64,000 nucleotides of DNA. Source: Reichenbachiella ulvae. GTDB taxonomy: Bacteria > Bacteroidota > Bacteroidia > Cytophagales > Cyclobacteriaceae. Shown one piece after another: positions 1 through 8,032 of the stretch. Position 1 is the stretch's first letter. Every line of letters begins with the position of its first letter. The notes under the pieces are model-generated. The model made no database searches. It worked only from the letters and a program-made list of their open reading frames with translations, and had not been told where the DNA came from. The translations under genes and the position numbers were made by a program. The stretch is taken from NCBI RefSeq assembly GCF_025833875.1, contig NZ_JAOYOD010000001.1, positions 5,119,501 through 5,183,500 on the forward strand, in the 5' to 3' direction.

Positions 1-2
1 TC

Positions 3-53
3 GCTTCTCCCGATGAGCATCGTCAAGGAATATTATTGGTAGGCCTCAAATGA
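3..53 (+). CDS. C-terminal end of an unidentified protein (partial)
   Basis: Reading from base 3, the frame gives 16 residues ending in GILLVGLK and a TGA stop, directly before a terminator-like hairpin. Alternating hydrophobic residues would fit the last strand of an outer membrane barrel, but this is a guess. Base 1 also gives a short open frame that stops at base 42, so even the frame is not certain. Nothing else about the gene can be said. Confidence 0.35.
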   Translation, partial: ASPDEHRQGILLVGLK

Positions 54-55
54 AA

Positions 56-80
56 AGAGCAAGGCGGAAGGCCTTGCTCT
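56..80 (-). terminator. terminator of recA
   Basis: A perfect 10-bp stem (AGAGCAAGGC pairing with GCCTTGCTCT, 5-base loop) lies 25 bases beyond the recA stop. Read on the minus strand it is followed by a T-rich tail (TTTTCATTT). It may also serve the plus-strand gene that ends at base 53, but the plus-side tail is poor in T. Confidence 0.75.
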
Positions 81-105
81 TAGAATGGTGGTGGTTGTTG
101 AGACT

Positions 106-1125
106 TTAGGCCTCAGCGACTTCTTCTGTCTTTCCACTTATTTTGTTTTTGATGGCGATTTCTAATTCTTCCATCAATTCTGGATTGTCTAGCAGTAGAT
201 TTTTTACCGCATCTCTACCTTGACCCAGTTTGTTTCCTTTGTAAGAGAACCACGAACCGGCCTTGTTGACAATGTTCATCTCTACTCCAATATCTATGAT
301 TTCGCCCACTTTGGAGATACCTTCTCCATACATGATGTCGAATTCTACGACTTTGAATGGAGGAGCAACCTTGTTCTTTACCACTTTCACTCTGGCGCGG
401 TTACCTAATATGTTGTCGGCACTTTCCTTGATCTGTCCGATTCTTCTGATGTCTAGTCGAACAGAAGCGTAAAATTTAAGAGCGTTACCCCCTGTAGTGG
501 TTTCTGGATTTCCGAACATCACACCAATTTTTTCACGCAGCTGGTTAATGAATATACATGAACAACCTGTCTTGTGGATAGCTCCGGTTAGTTTTCTTAA
601 GGCCTGAGACATCAGTCGGGCTTGTAGACCCATTTTACTTTCTCCCATTTCGCCTTCTAGTTCTGCCTTGGGTACCAGGGCAGCTACAGAGTCAATCACT
701 ATGATGTCTATGGCACCTGATCTGATTAGGTGCTCAGCGATCTCTAGTGCTTGCTCACCGTTGTCTGGTTGGGAGATCAATAGGTTCTCAGTGTCAATCC
801 CAAGTTTCTCGGCATAGGATTTATCAAAAGCATGTTCTGCATCGATAAAAGCAGCCATGCCCCCTTGTTTTTGAGCTTCTGCAATACAGTGCATGCTCAA
901 GGTCGTTTTACCCGAAGATTCTGGTCCGTATATTTCAACTATACGACCTTTCGGAATGCCGCCGATCCCCAATGCAATATCAAGGCTAACTGATCCTGTG
1001 GGGATGGCGGGGATATCAACCACGCTTTCATCAGAAAGCTTCATGATCGTGCCTTTCCCGTAGGTCTTTTCTAATTTATCTAGGGTGAGTTGAAGTGCTT
1101 TTTGTTTTTCAGCGTTTTCGCTCAT
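106..1125 (-). CDS. recA: RecA recombinase
   Basis: RecA forms filaments on single-stranded DNA, uses ATP to pair and exchange homologous strands, and triggers LexA-type self-cleavage in the SOS response. The protein has 339 residues, normal for the family. The Walker A motif GPESSGKT is at residues 67-74; the MAW-type segment, the DNA-binding loops ([20 protein letters not shown] with the GNPETTTGG loop) and the acidic C-terminus are all present. It is transcribed alone on the minus strand, divergent from the response regulator gene, and ends at a strong hairpin. No LexA-type box was recognised upstream. Confidence 0.98.
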   Translation of the reverse strand: MSENAEKQKALQLTLDKLEKTYGKGTIMKLSDESVVDIPAIPTGSVSLDIALGIGGIPKGRIVEIYGPESSGKTTLSMHCIAEAQKQGGMAAFIDAEHAFDKSYAEKLGIDTENLLISQPDNGEQALEIAEHLIRSGAIDIIVIDSVAALVPKAELEGEMGESKMGLQARLMSQALRKLTGAIHKTGCSCIFINQLREKIGVMFGNPETTTGGNALKFYASVRLDIRRIGQIKESADNILGNRARVKVVKNKVAPPFKVVEFDIMYGEGISKVGEIIDIGVEMNIVNKAGSWFSYKGNKLGQGRDAVKNLLLDNPELMEELEIAIKNKISGKTEEVAEA

Positions 1126-1452
1126 TGTGATGTCGTTTTGTTGTGGAAATGAAGACGTAATTTATAGCTAATTTCACAATTTTTTTCTTATCTCAGAGAT
1201 TTGAAAAGGTAAATATTTTAGCAATTATAGAGTGTTTTAGACATAAATCGAAATTATATGCTAAAAAAATTAGTATTACTGATATTGGATTAGTAATCTA
1301 GTTGATAGTCAGTGGTATAGCTTCGTTATATTTCCCTAATGTTACTATTTTGTTACCGCTTATTTATTCGGCTCATTATTTGAATAAAAATTGTGAGTTT
1401 TGAGGGATTTATTAAGCTTTGGTTAATCCAAAGGATTTAGTGAGAAACACAA
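1126..1452. other. intergenic region between divergent recA and response regulator genes
   Basis: This 327-base, strongly AT-rich stretch must hold the promoters of both recA and the divergent two-component operon. I found no full match to the Bacteroidota TAnnTTTG element on either strand and no convincing inverted repeat. No gene or RNA was recognised. Confidence 0.5.
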
Positions 1453-2136
1453 ATGTCAGGAAATAAGAAAATATTGGTTGTAGATGATGAGGTTGATATT
1501 CTTGACCTATTGAAATACAACCTTGAAAAAGAGGGGTATCAGGTAGAAGTAGCTGAAAACGGGATGGAAGCTGTGAAGCTGGCTAAGAAGTTCGTCCCTG
1601 ATCTTGTCCTATTAGATATCATGATGCCAGGACAGGATGGAGTGGAGACTTGTAGACAGTTGAGAGAATTCAAAGAACTGGCTAATAGTTTTATCATCTT
1701 TTTAACTGCCAGGGTGGAGGAGTACTCTGAGGTAGCGGCTTTTGAGAATGGAGCTGACGACTATCTGACTAAACCGATCAAGCCAAGAGCCCTAATGAGC
1801 CGAATCAATGCGGTTTTCAGGAGGTCCAAGAAAGAAGTAGATCAAGTAGAGAAAGTTTCTGCCGGAGATCTGGAAATAGACAAAGACAGCTACACTGTAA
1901 AAAGAGGTGCTGAAGAATTCTCATTACCGAAGAAGGAATTTGAGCTATTGTATTTTCTTGCTCAGCATCCGGGTAAAGTTTTTAGCCGCGACGAACTCCT
2001 ATATAATATATGGGGTACGGATGTCTATGTATTGGCCCGAACGGTAGATGTTCATGTCAGAAAAGTAAGAGAGAAGATCGGAGATGGCTATATTGCCACT
2101 ATCAAAGGGGTCGGATACAAGTTCGATTTCGACTGA
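1453..2136 (+). CDS. OmpR/PhoB-family response regulator
   Basis: DNA-binding response regulator of 227 residues. The receiver domain (about 1-120) has the acidic pair D11/D12, the phospho-acceptor D55 in LLDIMMPG, the switch threonine in FLTAR and the conserved lysine in LTKPIKP. The C-terminal winged helix (about 130-227) has the typical LLYFLAQHPGKVFSR and TVDVHVRKVREKIG segments. The kinase gene follows after 15 bases, so the two form a cognate pair. Family and architecture resemble PhoB, but there is no phosphate-transport context here, so the signal is unknown. Confidence 0.93.
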   Translation: MSGNKKILVVDDEVDILDLLKYNLEKEGYQVEVAENGMEAVKLAKKFVPDLVLLDIMMPGQDGVETCRQLREFKELANSFIIFLTARVEEYSEVAAFENGADDYLTKPIKPRALMSRINAVFRRSKKEVDQVEKVSAGDLEIDKDSYTVKRGAEEFSLPKKEFELLYFLAQHPGKVFSRDELLYNIWGTDVYVLARTVDVHVRKVREKIGDGYIATIKGVGYKFDFD

Positions 2137-2151
2137 TTCTGAAATCCTGAT

Positions 2152-3192
2152 ATGCTTTTAAATTCCAGAGGTCTTGCGATAATCCTGTCAGGCTGTATAG
2201 CTGCTATTGCATTAGGTAGTTTGTTGCTGTTGCCTGATATTCCGGTCTATGCGTATTGGTTGGTGTTCTTTGTGTCTTTTGGTACGGGATACATTCTGAT
2301 CAACGTCGTATTGGAGTTTCTTTTCTTTCGTGAGTTGAGGAGCATCTATAAGATGTTTGAACAGATTCGTGCCAATGATCTCTCCCAGCTAGAGCCTAAT
2401 AAAAAATTCGGTCACAGTTCGATCAATCAAATCCATCAGGAGATTTACGATTATGCCCATGGCAAGCAAAGTGAGATCGAAGAGTTGAAGCAATTGGCCA
2501 AATTCAGACGCCAATTCCTGGCAGATGTGTCTCACGAATTAAAAACTCCCATTTTCGCTGCCCAAGGCTTTGTTCATACTTTGCTGGATGGTGCGATAGA
2601 TGACAAGAAGAACCGCATGAAGTTTTTGAAACGGGCGGCTAAAAACCTGGATGGTTTGGATATGCTTGTACAGGATCTGCTCACCGTGTCGCACATGGAG
2701 GCAGGAGACATCACCATGCAAAAAGAGCCCGTGGATATCTGTGAAATGATCTACGAGATTTTTGATCAGATGGAAGACAATGCGGAGAAGCATAATATTA
2801 CCCTCAAAATGAATGAGCCGCGCTATGAAGAGATTAAGGTCATAGCAGATCCTCAGCGCATCTATCAAGTGCTGCTCAACCTGATCACAAATGCTGTGAA
2901 ATACTCCGATGAAGGTGGGAGAGTTGAAGTTTCTCTCAATGAGGCAGGTTCTAAACTGGATATTCGAGTCAAGGATAATGGAATTGGGATCCCGTCTGAA
3001 CATCTCAACCGAATATTCGAGCGATTCTATCGAGTAGACAAGAGTAGGTCAAAAGCCATTGGGGGTACAGGTCTTGGACTGTCTATTGTAAAGCATATCG
3101 TAGAGGCACATAAGAGTGAGATTAAGGTGGTGAGTTCGCCAGGACAAGGTTCTACCTTCAGTTTTAGATTGGATAAGTATAAGCCTCAATAG
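2152..3192 (+). CDS. PhoR-like sensor histidine kinase
   Basis: Membrane histidine kinase of 346 residues, partner of the preceding response regulator. Two hydrophobic segments (about 7-27 and 31-55) form a short hairpin with almost no periplasmic domain. A linker leads to the dimerisation domain with H128 in DVSHELKTP and then the ATPase domain with the N box (NLITNAVKYS), G1 (DNGIGIP) and G2 (GGTGLGLSIV). There is no obvious PAS domain. The two-helix N-terminus without a sensory loop suggests sensing within the membrane or through a partner protein; this is inference. Confidence 0.92.
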   Translation: MLLNSRGLAIILSGCIAAIALGSLLLLPDIPVYAYWLVFFVSFGTGYILINVVLEFLFFRELRSIYKMFEQIRANDLSQLEPNKKFGHSSINQIHQEIYDYAHGKQSEIEELKQLAKFRRQFLADVSHELKTPIFAAQGFVHTLLDGAIDDKKNRMKFLKRAAKNLDGLDMLVQDLLTVSHMEAGDITMQKEPVDICEMIYEIFDQMEDNAEKHNITLKMNEPRYEEIKVIADPQRIYQVLLNLITNAVKYSDEGGRVEVSLNEAGSKLDIRVKDNGIGIPSEHLNRIFERFYRVDKSRSKAIGGTGLGLSIVKHIVEAHKSEIKVVSSPGQGSTFSFRLDKYKPQ

Positions 3193-3228
3193 TGGGAAGT
3201 CGTAGTAATTGGCTTTCTTTGCGCTCCA

Positions 3229-3954
3229 ATGAGCAAGGCGTCTAAAAACATCAATATCGAGGATATCAAAGTCTATGAAGATGATCATTATATAGTGATC
3301 AACAAACCTGCTTTTATATCCACCTTGGAGGATAGGAGTGATCCACAAAACATACTTTCCTTATTTAAGGAGCAGTATTCAGATGTTTTTGTGTGTCACC
3401 GATTGGATAAAGAGACCAGTGGAGCACTATTGCTGGCCAAAGACGAGGAATCTTATAGGCATGCTGCGATTCAGTTTGAGGAGAGAAAGGTGGATAAGGT
3501 TTATCACGCACTTGTAGAAGGGAAATTTATGGACGAGACGATTCAGGTAGATATGCCGCTGAGGATTGCCGGTTCGGGTCGGGTAAAAACTGATCCTCGC
3601 AAAGGCAAAGAAGCAGTGACACTTTTTCGTCCTAAAAAATATATGGGCAACTACACTTTGGTAGAGGCTAAACCTGTATCGGGTCGTAGACACCAGATCC
3701 GGGTGCATTTGGGATATTTGGGATTCCCGATTTGTGGGGATACCTATTATAGTGGAAAGCCGATCTTTCTTTCGGCAATGAAAAAGAACTATAAACTGGC
3801 AGAAGGTAGAGAAGAAAGGCCGCTATTTGATCGTGTGGCACTTCATGCGTATAGTTTAGAGTTGGTCGACGGGGCTGGAAAAACGCTCTCAGTGACATGC
3901 GATTATCCAAAGGATATGGATATGATAATGAATAAGATAGAGAAGTTTGGGTGA
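3229..3954 (+). CDS. RluA-family RNA pseudouridine synthase
   Basis: Converts specific uridines to pseudouridine in rRNA or tRNA. The catalytic motif HRLDKETSG contains the active aspartate at residue 60, and GRRHQIRVHL is the second family signature. At 241 residues it lacks the N-terminal S4 RNA-binding domain of RluC/RluD, so it resembles the short RluA/TruC-like members. The target nucleotide cannot be predicted. It lies 36 bases after the kinase gene on the same strand and could be co-transcribed with it. No clear terminator follows; the ribosomal promoter begins about 20 bases beyond the stop. Confidence 0.9.
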   Translation: MSKASKNINIEDIKVYEDDHYIVINKPAFISTLEDRSDPQNILSLFKEQYSDVFVCHRLDKETSGALLLAKDEESYRHAAIQFEERKVDKVYHALVEGKFMDETIQVDMPLRIAGSGRVKTDPRKGKEAVTLFRPKKYMGNYTLVEAKPVSGRRHQIRVHLGYLGFPICGDTYYSGKPIFLSAMKKNYKLAEGREERPLFDRVALHAYSLELVDGAGKTLSVTCDYPKDMDMIMNKIEKFG

Positions 3955-3977
3955 TTCGGACTATTTTCCTGATCCTC

Positions 3978-4009
3978 TTTGCTTTTTCAAAAGTAAACCT
4001 CTATTTTTG
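3978..4009 (+). promoter_or_regulatory. Bacteroidota-type promoter of the rplM operon
   Basis: A TTTG at 3978-3981 (the -33 element) is followed after 20 bases by TATTTTTG at 4002-4009, a perfect TAnnTTTG -7 element. Transcription would start around 4015, leaving a leader of about 45 bases before the GTG start of rplM. Confidence 0.65.
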
Positions 4010-4061
4010 TGTCCCTTTTTGAGGGCAGTAGGATTTTGACTATAAAAATCATAGAAAAACA

Positions 4062-4505
4062 GTGGATTCAATAAGTTATAAAACAGCGATGACCAATAAA
4101 GCCACAGCGGACAAGCAGTGGGTCGTGGTAGATGCTGAAGGAAAAGTATTGGGAAGATTGGCAAGTGAAGTTGCCAAAATGATCAGAGGTAAGCACAAGC
4201 CAGGTTACACACCTAATGTGGATTGCGGTGACAATGTTATCGTGGTTAACTCTGATAAGGTAAAAATGACAGGGAAAAAGTGGACAGACAAGAAGTATGT
4301 GTCTCACACTGGGTATCCTGGAGGTCAGAGAGTTCAAACTCCTAATGAAGTGAAAGCAAAGTCATCTACTATCCTAGTAGAGAGAGCTGTAAGAGGCATG
4401 CTTCCTAAGAATAGATTAGGTAGAGCTTTGTTTAACAATTTATATGTATACGAAGGAGCTGAGCACAAGCACGAAGCGCAAACTCCTAAAGAGGTAAAAC
4501 TTTAA
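4062..4505 (+). CDS. rplM: 50S ribosomal protein L13
   Basis: Early-assembling protein of the large ribosomal subunit, 147 residues. Family motifs WVVVDAEGKVLGRLAS and RGMLPKNRLGR are present. The start is a GTG; it is preferred to the ATG nine codons later because the N-terminus MDSISYKT matches the form usual in Bacteroidota L13. It is the first gene of the operon rplM-rpsI-rpsB-tsf; rpsI starts 5 bases after its stop. Confidence 0.95.
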   Translation: MDSISYKTAMTNKATADKQWVVVDAEGKVLGRLASEVAKMIRGKHKPGYTPNVDCGDNVIVVNSDKVKMTGKKWTDKKYVSHTGYPGGQRVQTPNEVKAKSSTILVERAVRGMLPKNRLGRALFNNLYVYEGAEHKHEAQTPKEVKL

Positions 4506-4510
4506 TCTGA

Positions 4511-4897
4511 ATGGAAGTAGTAAACACCATTGGTAGAAGAAAGACATCTGTTGCTAGGCTGTATATCACTCCTGGTAAAGGTGATTTGAAAATCAATAAC
4601 AGGGACATCAAAGAGTATTTCCCTTTCGAAATTTATCAAACTATCGTTAAGCAGCCATTGGTTTTGCTTGAGGAAGATGGGAATTTTGATCTAAAAGTAA
4701 ATGTATCTGGAGGCGGATACAAAGGTCAGGCAGAAGCAATTCGTTTGGCTATTTCTCGCGCACTTTGCGACATCAATCCTGAGCACAGACCTCCTTTGAA
4801 GAAAGAAGGATGGTTGACAAGAGACCCAAGAATGGTTGAACGTAAGAAGCCAGGTAGAAGAAAAGCGAGAAGAGCGTTCCAGTTCAGTAAGCGTTAA
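4511..4897 (+). CDS. rpsI: 30S ribosomal protein S9
   Basis: Small-subunit protein of 128 residues whose C-terminal tail reaches the decoding centre. It has the N-terminal NTIGRRKTSVARLY, the central GGGYKGQAEAIRLAISRAL and the basic tail KPGRRKARRAFQFSKR, which ends in the conserved Lys-Arg. It is placed directly after rplM, the standard pairing, with 32 bases before rpsB. Confidence 0.96.
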   Translation: MEVVNTIGRRKTSVARLYITPGKGDLKINNRDIKEYFPFEIYQTIVKQPLVLLEEDGNFDLKVNVSGGGYKGQAEAIRLAISRALCDINPEHRPPLKKEGWLTRDPRMVERKKPGRRKARRAFQFSKR

Positions 4898-4929
4898 TAC
4901 AATATTTTATTATATAAGTAAATTTTTTA

Positions 4930-5688
4930 ATGGCTAAACTACAGCACAAAGACTTACTTGATGCTGGTGTCCACTTCGGACACTTGACGAGAAAGTGGGA
5001 TCCTAAAATGGCGCCATACATCTTCATGGAGAAGAATGGTATCCATATTATTGATCTACATAAATCGCTTGAATGCCTCGAAGAAGCATCAAATGCACTC
5101 AAGCAGATCGTGAAATCAGGACGTAAAGTAATGTTCGTCGCTACTAAAAAGCAGGCGAGAGAAATCGTATCTGAAGAAGCGCAAAAATTAAGAATGCCAT
5201 ATGTTACTGACAGATGGCTAGGTGGTATGTTGACTAACTTCGCTACAATCAGAAAATCTTTGAAGAAAATGTCTTCAATGGATAAGATGTTGAAAGATGA
5301 TGCTTTCAAGAATCTTGCGAAAAGAGAGAAGTTGATGATCAGCAGGGAAAAAGTGAAATTGGAAAGAATCTTAGGAGGTATTTCTGATTTGACAAGACTT
5401 CCAGCAGCACTATTCGTAGTGGACATCAAGAGAGAACATATCGCGATCAAAGAAGCTCAAAAATTGAACATCCCTGTGTTCGCTATGGTGGATACTAACT
5501 CTGATCCTAATCAGGTTGACTTCCCGATTCCTGCAAACGATGATGCTTTCAAATCTATTCAATTAATTATCAATCATATTGGTAAAGAGTTGGAAGAGGC
5601 GCTAGCTGAAAGAAAGAAGGACAAGGAAGATGCTAAGGAAAAAGAAGCAATAGCTGAAAAAGCTAAGGCTGACGAGAAGGGCGAGTAA
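4930..5688 (+). CDS. rpsB: 30S ribosomal protein S2
   Basis: Small-subunit protein S2, 252 residues. The start of the mature fold ([19 protein letters not shown]), the [10 protein letters not shown] segment and the VDTNSDP segment are family signatures. The last 35 or so residues are a highly charged lysine/glutamate/alanine tail, longer than in E. coli and likely disordered. A terminator-like hairpin follows 35 bases after the stop, so tsf may be expressed at a lower level or from its own promoter. Confidence 0.96.
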   Translation: MAKLQHKDLLDAGVHFGHLTRKWDPKMAPYIFMEKNGIHIIDLHKSLECLEEASNALKQIVKSGRKVMFVATKKQAREIVSEEAQKLRMPYVTDRWLGGMLTNFATIRKSLKKMSSMDKMLKDDAFKNLAKREKLMISREKVKLERILGGISDLTRLPAALFVVDIKREHIAIKEAQKLNIPVFAMVDTNSDPNQVDFPIPANDDAFKSIQLIINHIGKELEEALAERKKDKEDAKEKEAIAEKAKADEKGE

Positions 5689-5722
5689 TCCTACTTAGAT
5701 TGAAATAGTCTTGAAAATATAG

Positions 5723-5760
5723 AAATTGAATCCCGGTGTTCTGGGATTCAATTTTTGTTT
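5723..5760 (+). terminator. hairpin with T-tract after rpsB
   Basis: A perfect stem of 10-12 bp (AATTGAATCCC with GGGATTCAATT, 8-base loop) is followed by TTTTTGTTT. It has the form of an intrinsic terminator at the end of rplM-rpsI-rpsB. Because tsf follows on the same strand, it may act as a partial terminator. Confidence 0.75.
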
Positions 5761-5830
5761 AAGCCTGCCTGTCCGGTAGGCAGGCCCGCCTGTTCGGCTG
5801 GCAGGTCCTTCCTCGAAGGAGGACTCGCTC
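5761..5830. repeat. GC-rich palindromic intergenic repeat
   Basis: Three adjacent hairpins stand out from the AT-rich surroundings. The first pairs GCCTGCCT (5763-5770) with AGGCAGGC (5778-5785) around a 7-base loop. The second, imperfect, pairs CCTG with CAGG around 5789-5805. The third pairs TCCTTC (5806-5811) with GAAGGA (5815-5820). No reading frame or transposase is present. The layout is that of a dispersed REP-like or miniature mobile repeat. I saw no second copy in this window. Confidence 0.6.
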
Positions 5831-5900
5831 ATCTAAGTTTCTCTCAAGAATCAGATGGGTAAATTAGAATAGAAGTAAAAACATAAAATAATATTTAAAG

Positions 5901-6734
5901 ATGGCAATTACTGCACAAGAAGTAAACAAGCTGCGTCAGATGACTGGAGCTGGTATGATGGATTGTAAAAAAGCTTTGACAGAAGCTGAAGGTGATTTTG
6001 ACAAGGCAATCGAATTGCTTAGAAAAAAAGGACAGAAAGTATCTGCTTCAAGAGCTGATAGAGAGACTAACGAAGGTGTGGTTTTCGTGAAAACTAACGA
6101 AGATGCTACTACTGGTGTAATCGTCGCTTTCACTTGCGAAACTGACTTTGTGGCTAAAAATGATGAGTTCATCGCTTTGGGTGATGCAATCGCTACTGCT
6201 GCTTTCGAAAACAAACCTGCTGATATTGCTGCTTTGAAGGCATTGAAAGCTGGAGACCTTACTTTCGACGAGAAAATCATCGAAATGGTAGGTAAGATCG
6301 GTGAGAAAATGGAAATCGTAGCTTACGAAGTGATGGAAGGTGAAGCCATCGTTCCTTACGTACACATGGGTGGTAAGCTTGGTGTTTTGGTTTCATTGAA
6401 AAATGCTAACGGTGCAGACGTAACTGAAGCAGGTAAGGATGTAGCTATGCAGATTGCAGCTATGAACCCAATCGCTGTTGATAAAGAAGGTGTAGATGCT
6501 ACTGTAGTAGAGAAAGAAATCGAAATCGGAAAAGATCAAGCAAGACAAGAAGGTAAGCCTGAGGCTATGCTTGAGAAAATCGCGCTTGGTAAATTGAACA
6601 AATTCTACAAAGAGAATACTTTGTTGAGCCAGGATTTCGTGAAAGATAACAAAAAGTCTATCGCTCAATACCTTGATGGTGTTAGCAAAGGATTGACTGT
6701 AACAGAGTTCAAACGAATCTCTATCGGAGGTTAA
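5901..6734 (+). CDS. tsf: translation elongation factor Ts
   Basis: Guanine-nucleotide exchange factor that regenerates EF-Tu-GTP, 277 residues. It has the N-terminal UBA-like domain (VNKLRQMTGAGMMDCKKAL) and the EF-Tu-contacting motif TDFVAKN at residues 81-87. The rpsB-tsf order is almost universal, but here 212 bases containing a terminator-like hairpin and a GC-rich repeat separate the two. A strong terminator follows. Confidence 0.97.
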   Translation: MAITAQEVNKLRQMTGAGMMDCKKALTEAEGDFDKAIELLRKKGQKVSASRADRETNEGVVFVKTNEDATTGVIVAFTCETDFVAKNDEFIALGDAIATAAFENKPADIAALKALKAGDLTFDEKIIEMVGKIGEKMEIVAYEVMEGEAIVPYVHMGGKLGVLVSLKNANGADVTEAGKDVAMQIAAMNPIAVDKEGVDATVVEKEIEIGKDQARQEGKPEAMLEKIALGKLNKFYKENTLLSQDFVKDNKKSIAQYLDGVSKGLTVTEFKRISIGG

Positions 6735-6763
6735 TCTCTGAGAAAATTGAAATTGATTACATG

Positions 6764-6793
6764 ACCGCTGGCGTACTGCTAGCGGTTTTTTTG
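6764..6793 (+). terminator. terminator of tsf
   Basis: A 9-bp stem (ACCGCTGGC with GCTAGCGGT, including one G-T wobble, 5-base loop) is followed by eight T. It lies 30 bases after the tsf stop and just before the convergent GH5 gene ends. Confidence 0.85.
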
Positions 6794-6797
6794 TGTT

Positions 6798-7859
6798 TTA
6801 TGGTTTGTCGTAGTTCCTGTTTAGTAGGATGTTTCTTAGATACAGGCCAGATTCTGTCAGATCACTTTCTAGTGGTTTTACTTCTGCTGAAGTACCCGGT
6901 TTGAATATAGAGGCTCCTTCGTCTTTGTCAGAGACGGCCCAGTTGCACCAGGATAGCTGATTGTCATCCATCCATTTCATCCATAATTTGGTCTCTTCAT
7001 AATCAATGTCTCCATCGCCATCGGCATTGATCACCCCGAACTCTGATACAAATAAGCATAAGTTATTTACCATTGCTTTGTCTGCTATTTTTCTTAGGTC
7101 AGCTGTGTGAGTGCCTGCATAGAAATGTAAAACATACGCAACATTAGGATCATTTAAGGGCTTTTCTACTACTTCATCTACTCTTTGAGACCAGGTTCTG
7201 GTACCACACAGGATCAAATTGTCAGGATCATGAGCTCGGATGGCGGCAATAACTTTTTCGCTGTATGGAAAAAGTACGGTTTTCCAGTCGTCCGCCAGGG
7301 GCTCGTTGTAAATCTCGTAAATGACATTTGGGACGTCAGCGTATTTTTCGGCCATCAAGCCAAAGAAAGCTACAGCGGATTGCGGGTCTTTACTGGCTTC
7401 ATGTGAATGATAGTCGATGATGACGTAGATGCCATTGTCAATGGCTGACTGGACTGCATTTTCTACCTTGGCTATTTCTGTTTCTGGGTTTTCGATGTAT
7501 CCACCATGATCTACTCCCATGGCTGCTCGGATGATGTCGATTCCCCATTCCTCTGTTAGCCAACTTATGGTGTTATTGTTGAAATACTTGCCTTGCCACT
7601 GACTCCAAAACAAAGACATTCCTCTCAGTTGAACTACATCACCATCCTTGTCTGTGAGGCGATTGCCTTTGACTTGTAGTGCGCCGTGTCTTTCAATAGG
7701 AGTAGCGTTTGGGTCTTTTTCGTTAGTAGTATTGTCTTCTTCTTCCGAAGGTGTTTTTTCTTGATCGGTTTGTGTTTTGGGTTCTTCGTCTGTCTGTGTA
7801 CTACAGGAGGTGAAAACCAAAAGTAATAGAATAGAGAAAAGAGCGGTAGTTTTTTTCAT
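6798..7859 (-). CDS. GH5 endoglucanase, lipoprotein
   Basis: Predicted endo-beta-1,4-glucanase of glycoside hydrolase family 5, 353 residues. A lipoprotein signal peptide ends at the lipobox FTSC (C19), followed by an acidic Thr/Glu-rich linker to about residue 55, which would tether the enzyme to the outer membrane. The TIM-barrel has the acid/base E186 in IYNEPL and the nucleophile E273 in VSEFG. The segment GMSLFWSQW resembles subfamily 2, which mostly acts on cellulose-type glucans. It is near a GH3 enzyme and SusC/SusD on one locus, supporting beta-glucan breakdown. Exact substrate (cellulose, mixed-linkage glucan) is inference. Confidence 0.92.
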   Translation of the reverse strand: MKKTTALFSILLLLVFTSCSTQTDEEPKTQTDQEKTPSEEEDNTTNEKDPNATPIERHGALQVKGNRLTDKDGDVVQLRGMSLFWSQWQGKYFNNNTISWLTEEWGIDIIRAAMGVDHGGYIENPETEIAKVENAVQSAIDNGIYVIIDYHSHEASKDPQSAVAFFGLMAEKYADVPNVIYEIYNEPLADDWKTVLFPYSEKVIAAIRAHDPDNLILCGTRTWSQRVDEVVEKPLNDPNVAYVLHFYAGTHTADLRKIADKAMVNNLCLFVSEFGVINADGDGDIDYEETKLWMKWMDDNQLSWCNWAVSDKDEGASIFKPGTSAEVKPLESDLTESGLYLRNILLNRNYDKP

Positions 7860-7898
7860 TTTAGTCTAGATGAAACCATGCAACTGATTTTATTATTT

Positions 7899-7906
7899 CA
7901 AAACTA
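7899..7906 (-). promoter_or_regulatory. possible -7 element upstream of the GH5 gene
   Basis: Read on the minus strand the bases are TAGTTTTG, a perfect TAnnTTTG element, 40 bases before the start codon. No TTG is found at the expected distance upstream, so a regulator may be needed, or the match is chance. Confidence 0.35.
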
Positions 7907-7994
7907 AAATGTGAAGACTCACTTTGGCCACTGTGAATCTCCCAAATGCAATAGATAAATGGTCAGAGTAAAGGAGGTGGGGATAAGGAAAGAT

Positions 7995-8024
7995 AGCCAT
8001 TCTACCCGAATGGATAGAATGGCT
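7995..8024 (-). terminator. hairpin after the GH3 gene
   Basis: A perfect 10-bp stem (AGCCATTCTA with TAGAATGGCT, 10-base loop) begins 8 bases beyond the GH3 stop on the minus strand. The tail (ATCTTTCC) is only moderately rich in T, so termination may be partial. Confidence 0.5.
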
Positions 8025-8032
8025 TTTAGTTT

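Noticed and set aside
1..42. alternative reading frame from base 1
   Set aside because: It stops 14 bases before the hairpin with no features; the base-3 frame ends nearer the terminator, but neither is firm.
4884..5450. 188-residue open frame on the minus strand
   Set aside because: It is antisense to rpsB, which is certain; the encoded sequence has no family features and its composition is what the complement of rpsB gives.
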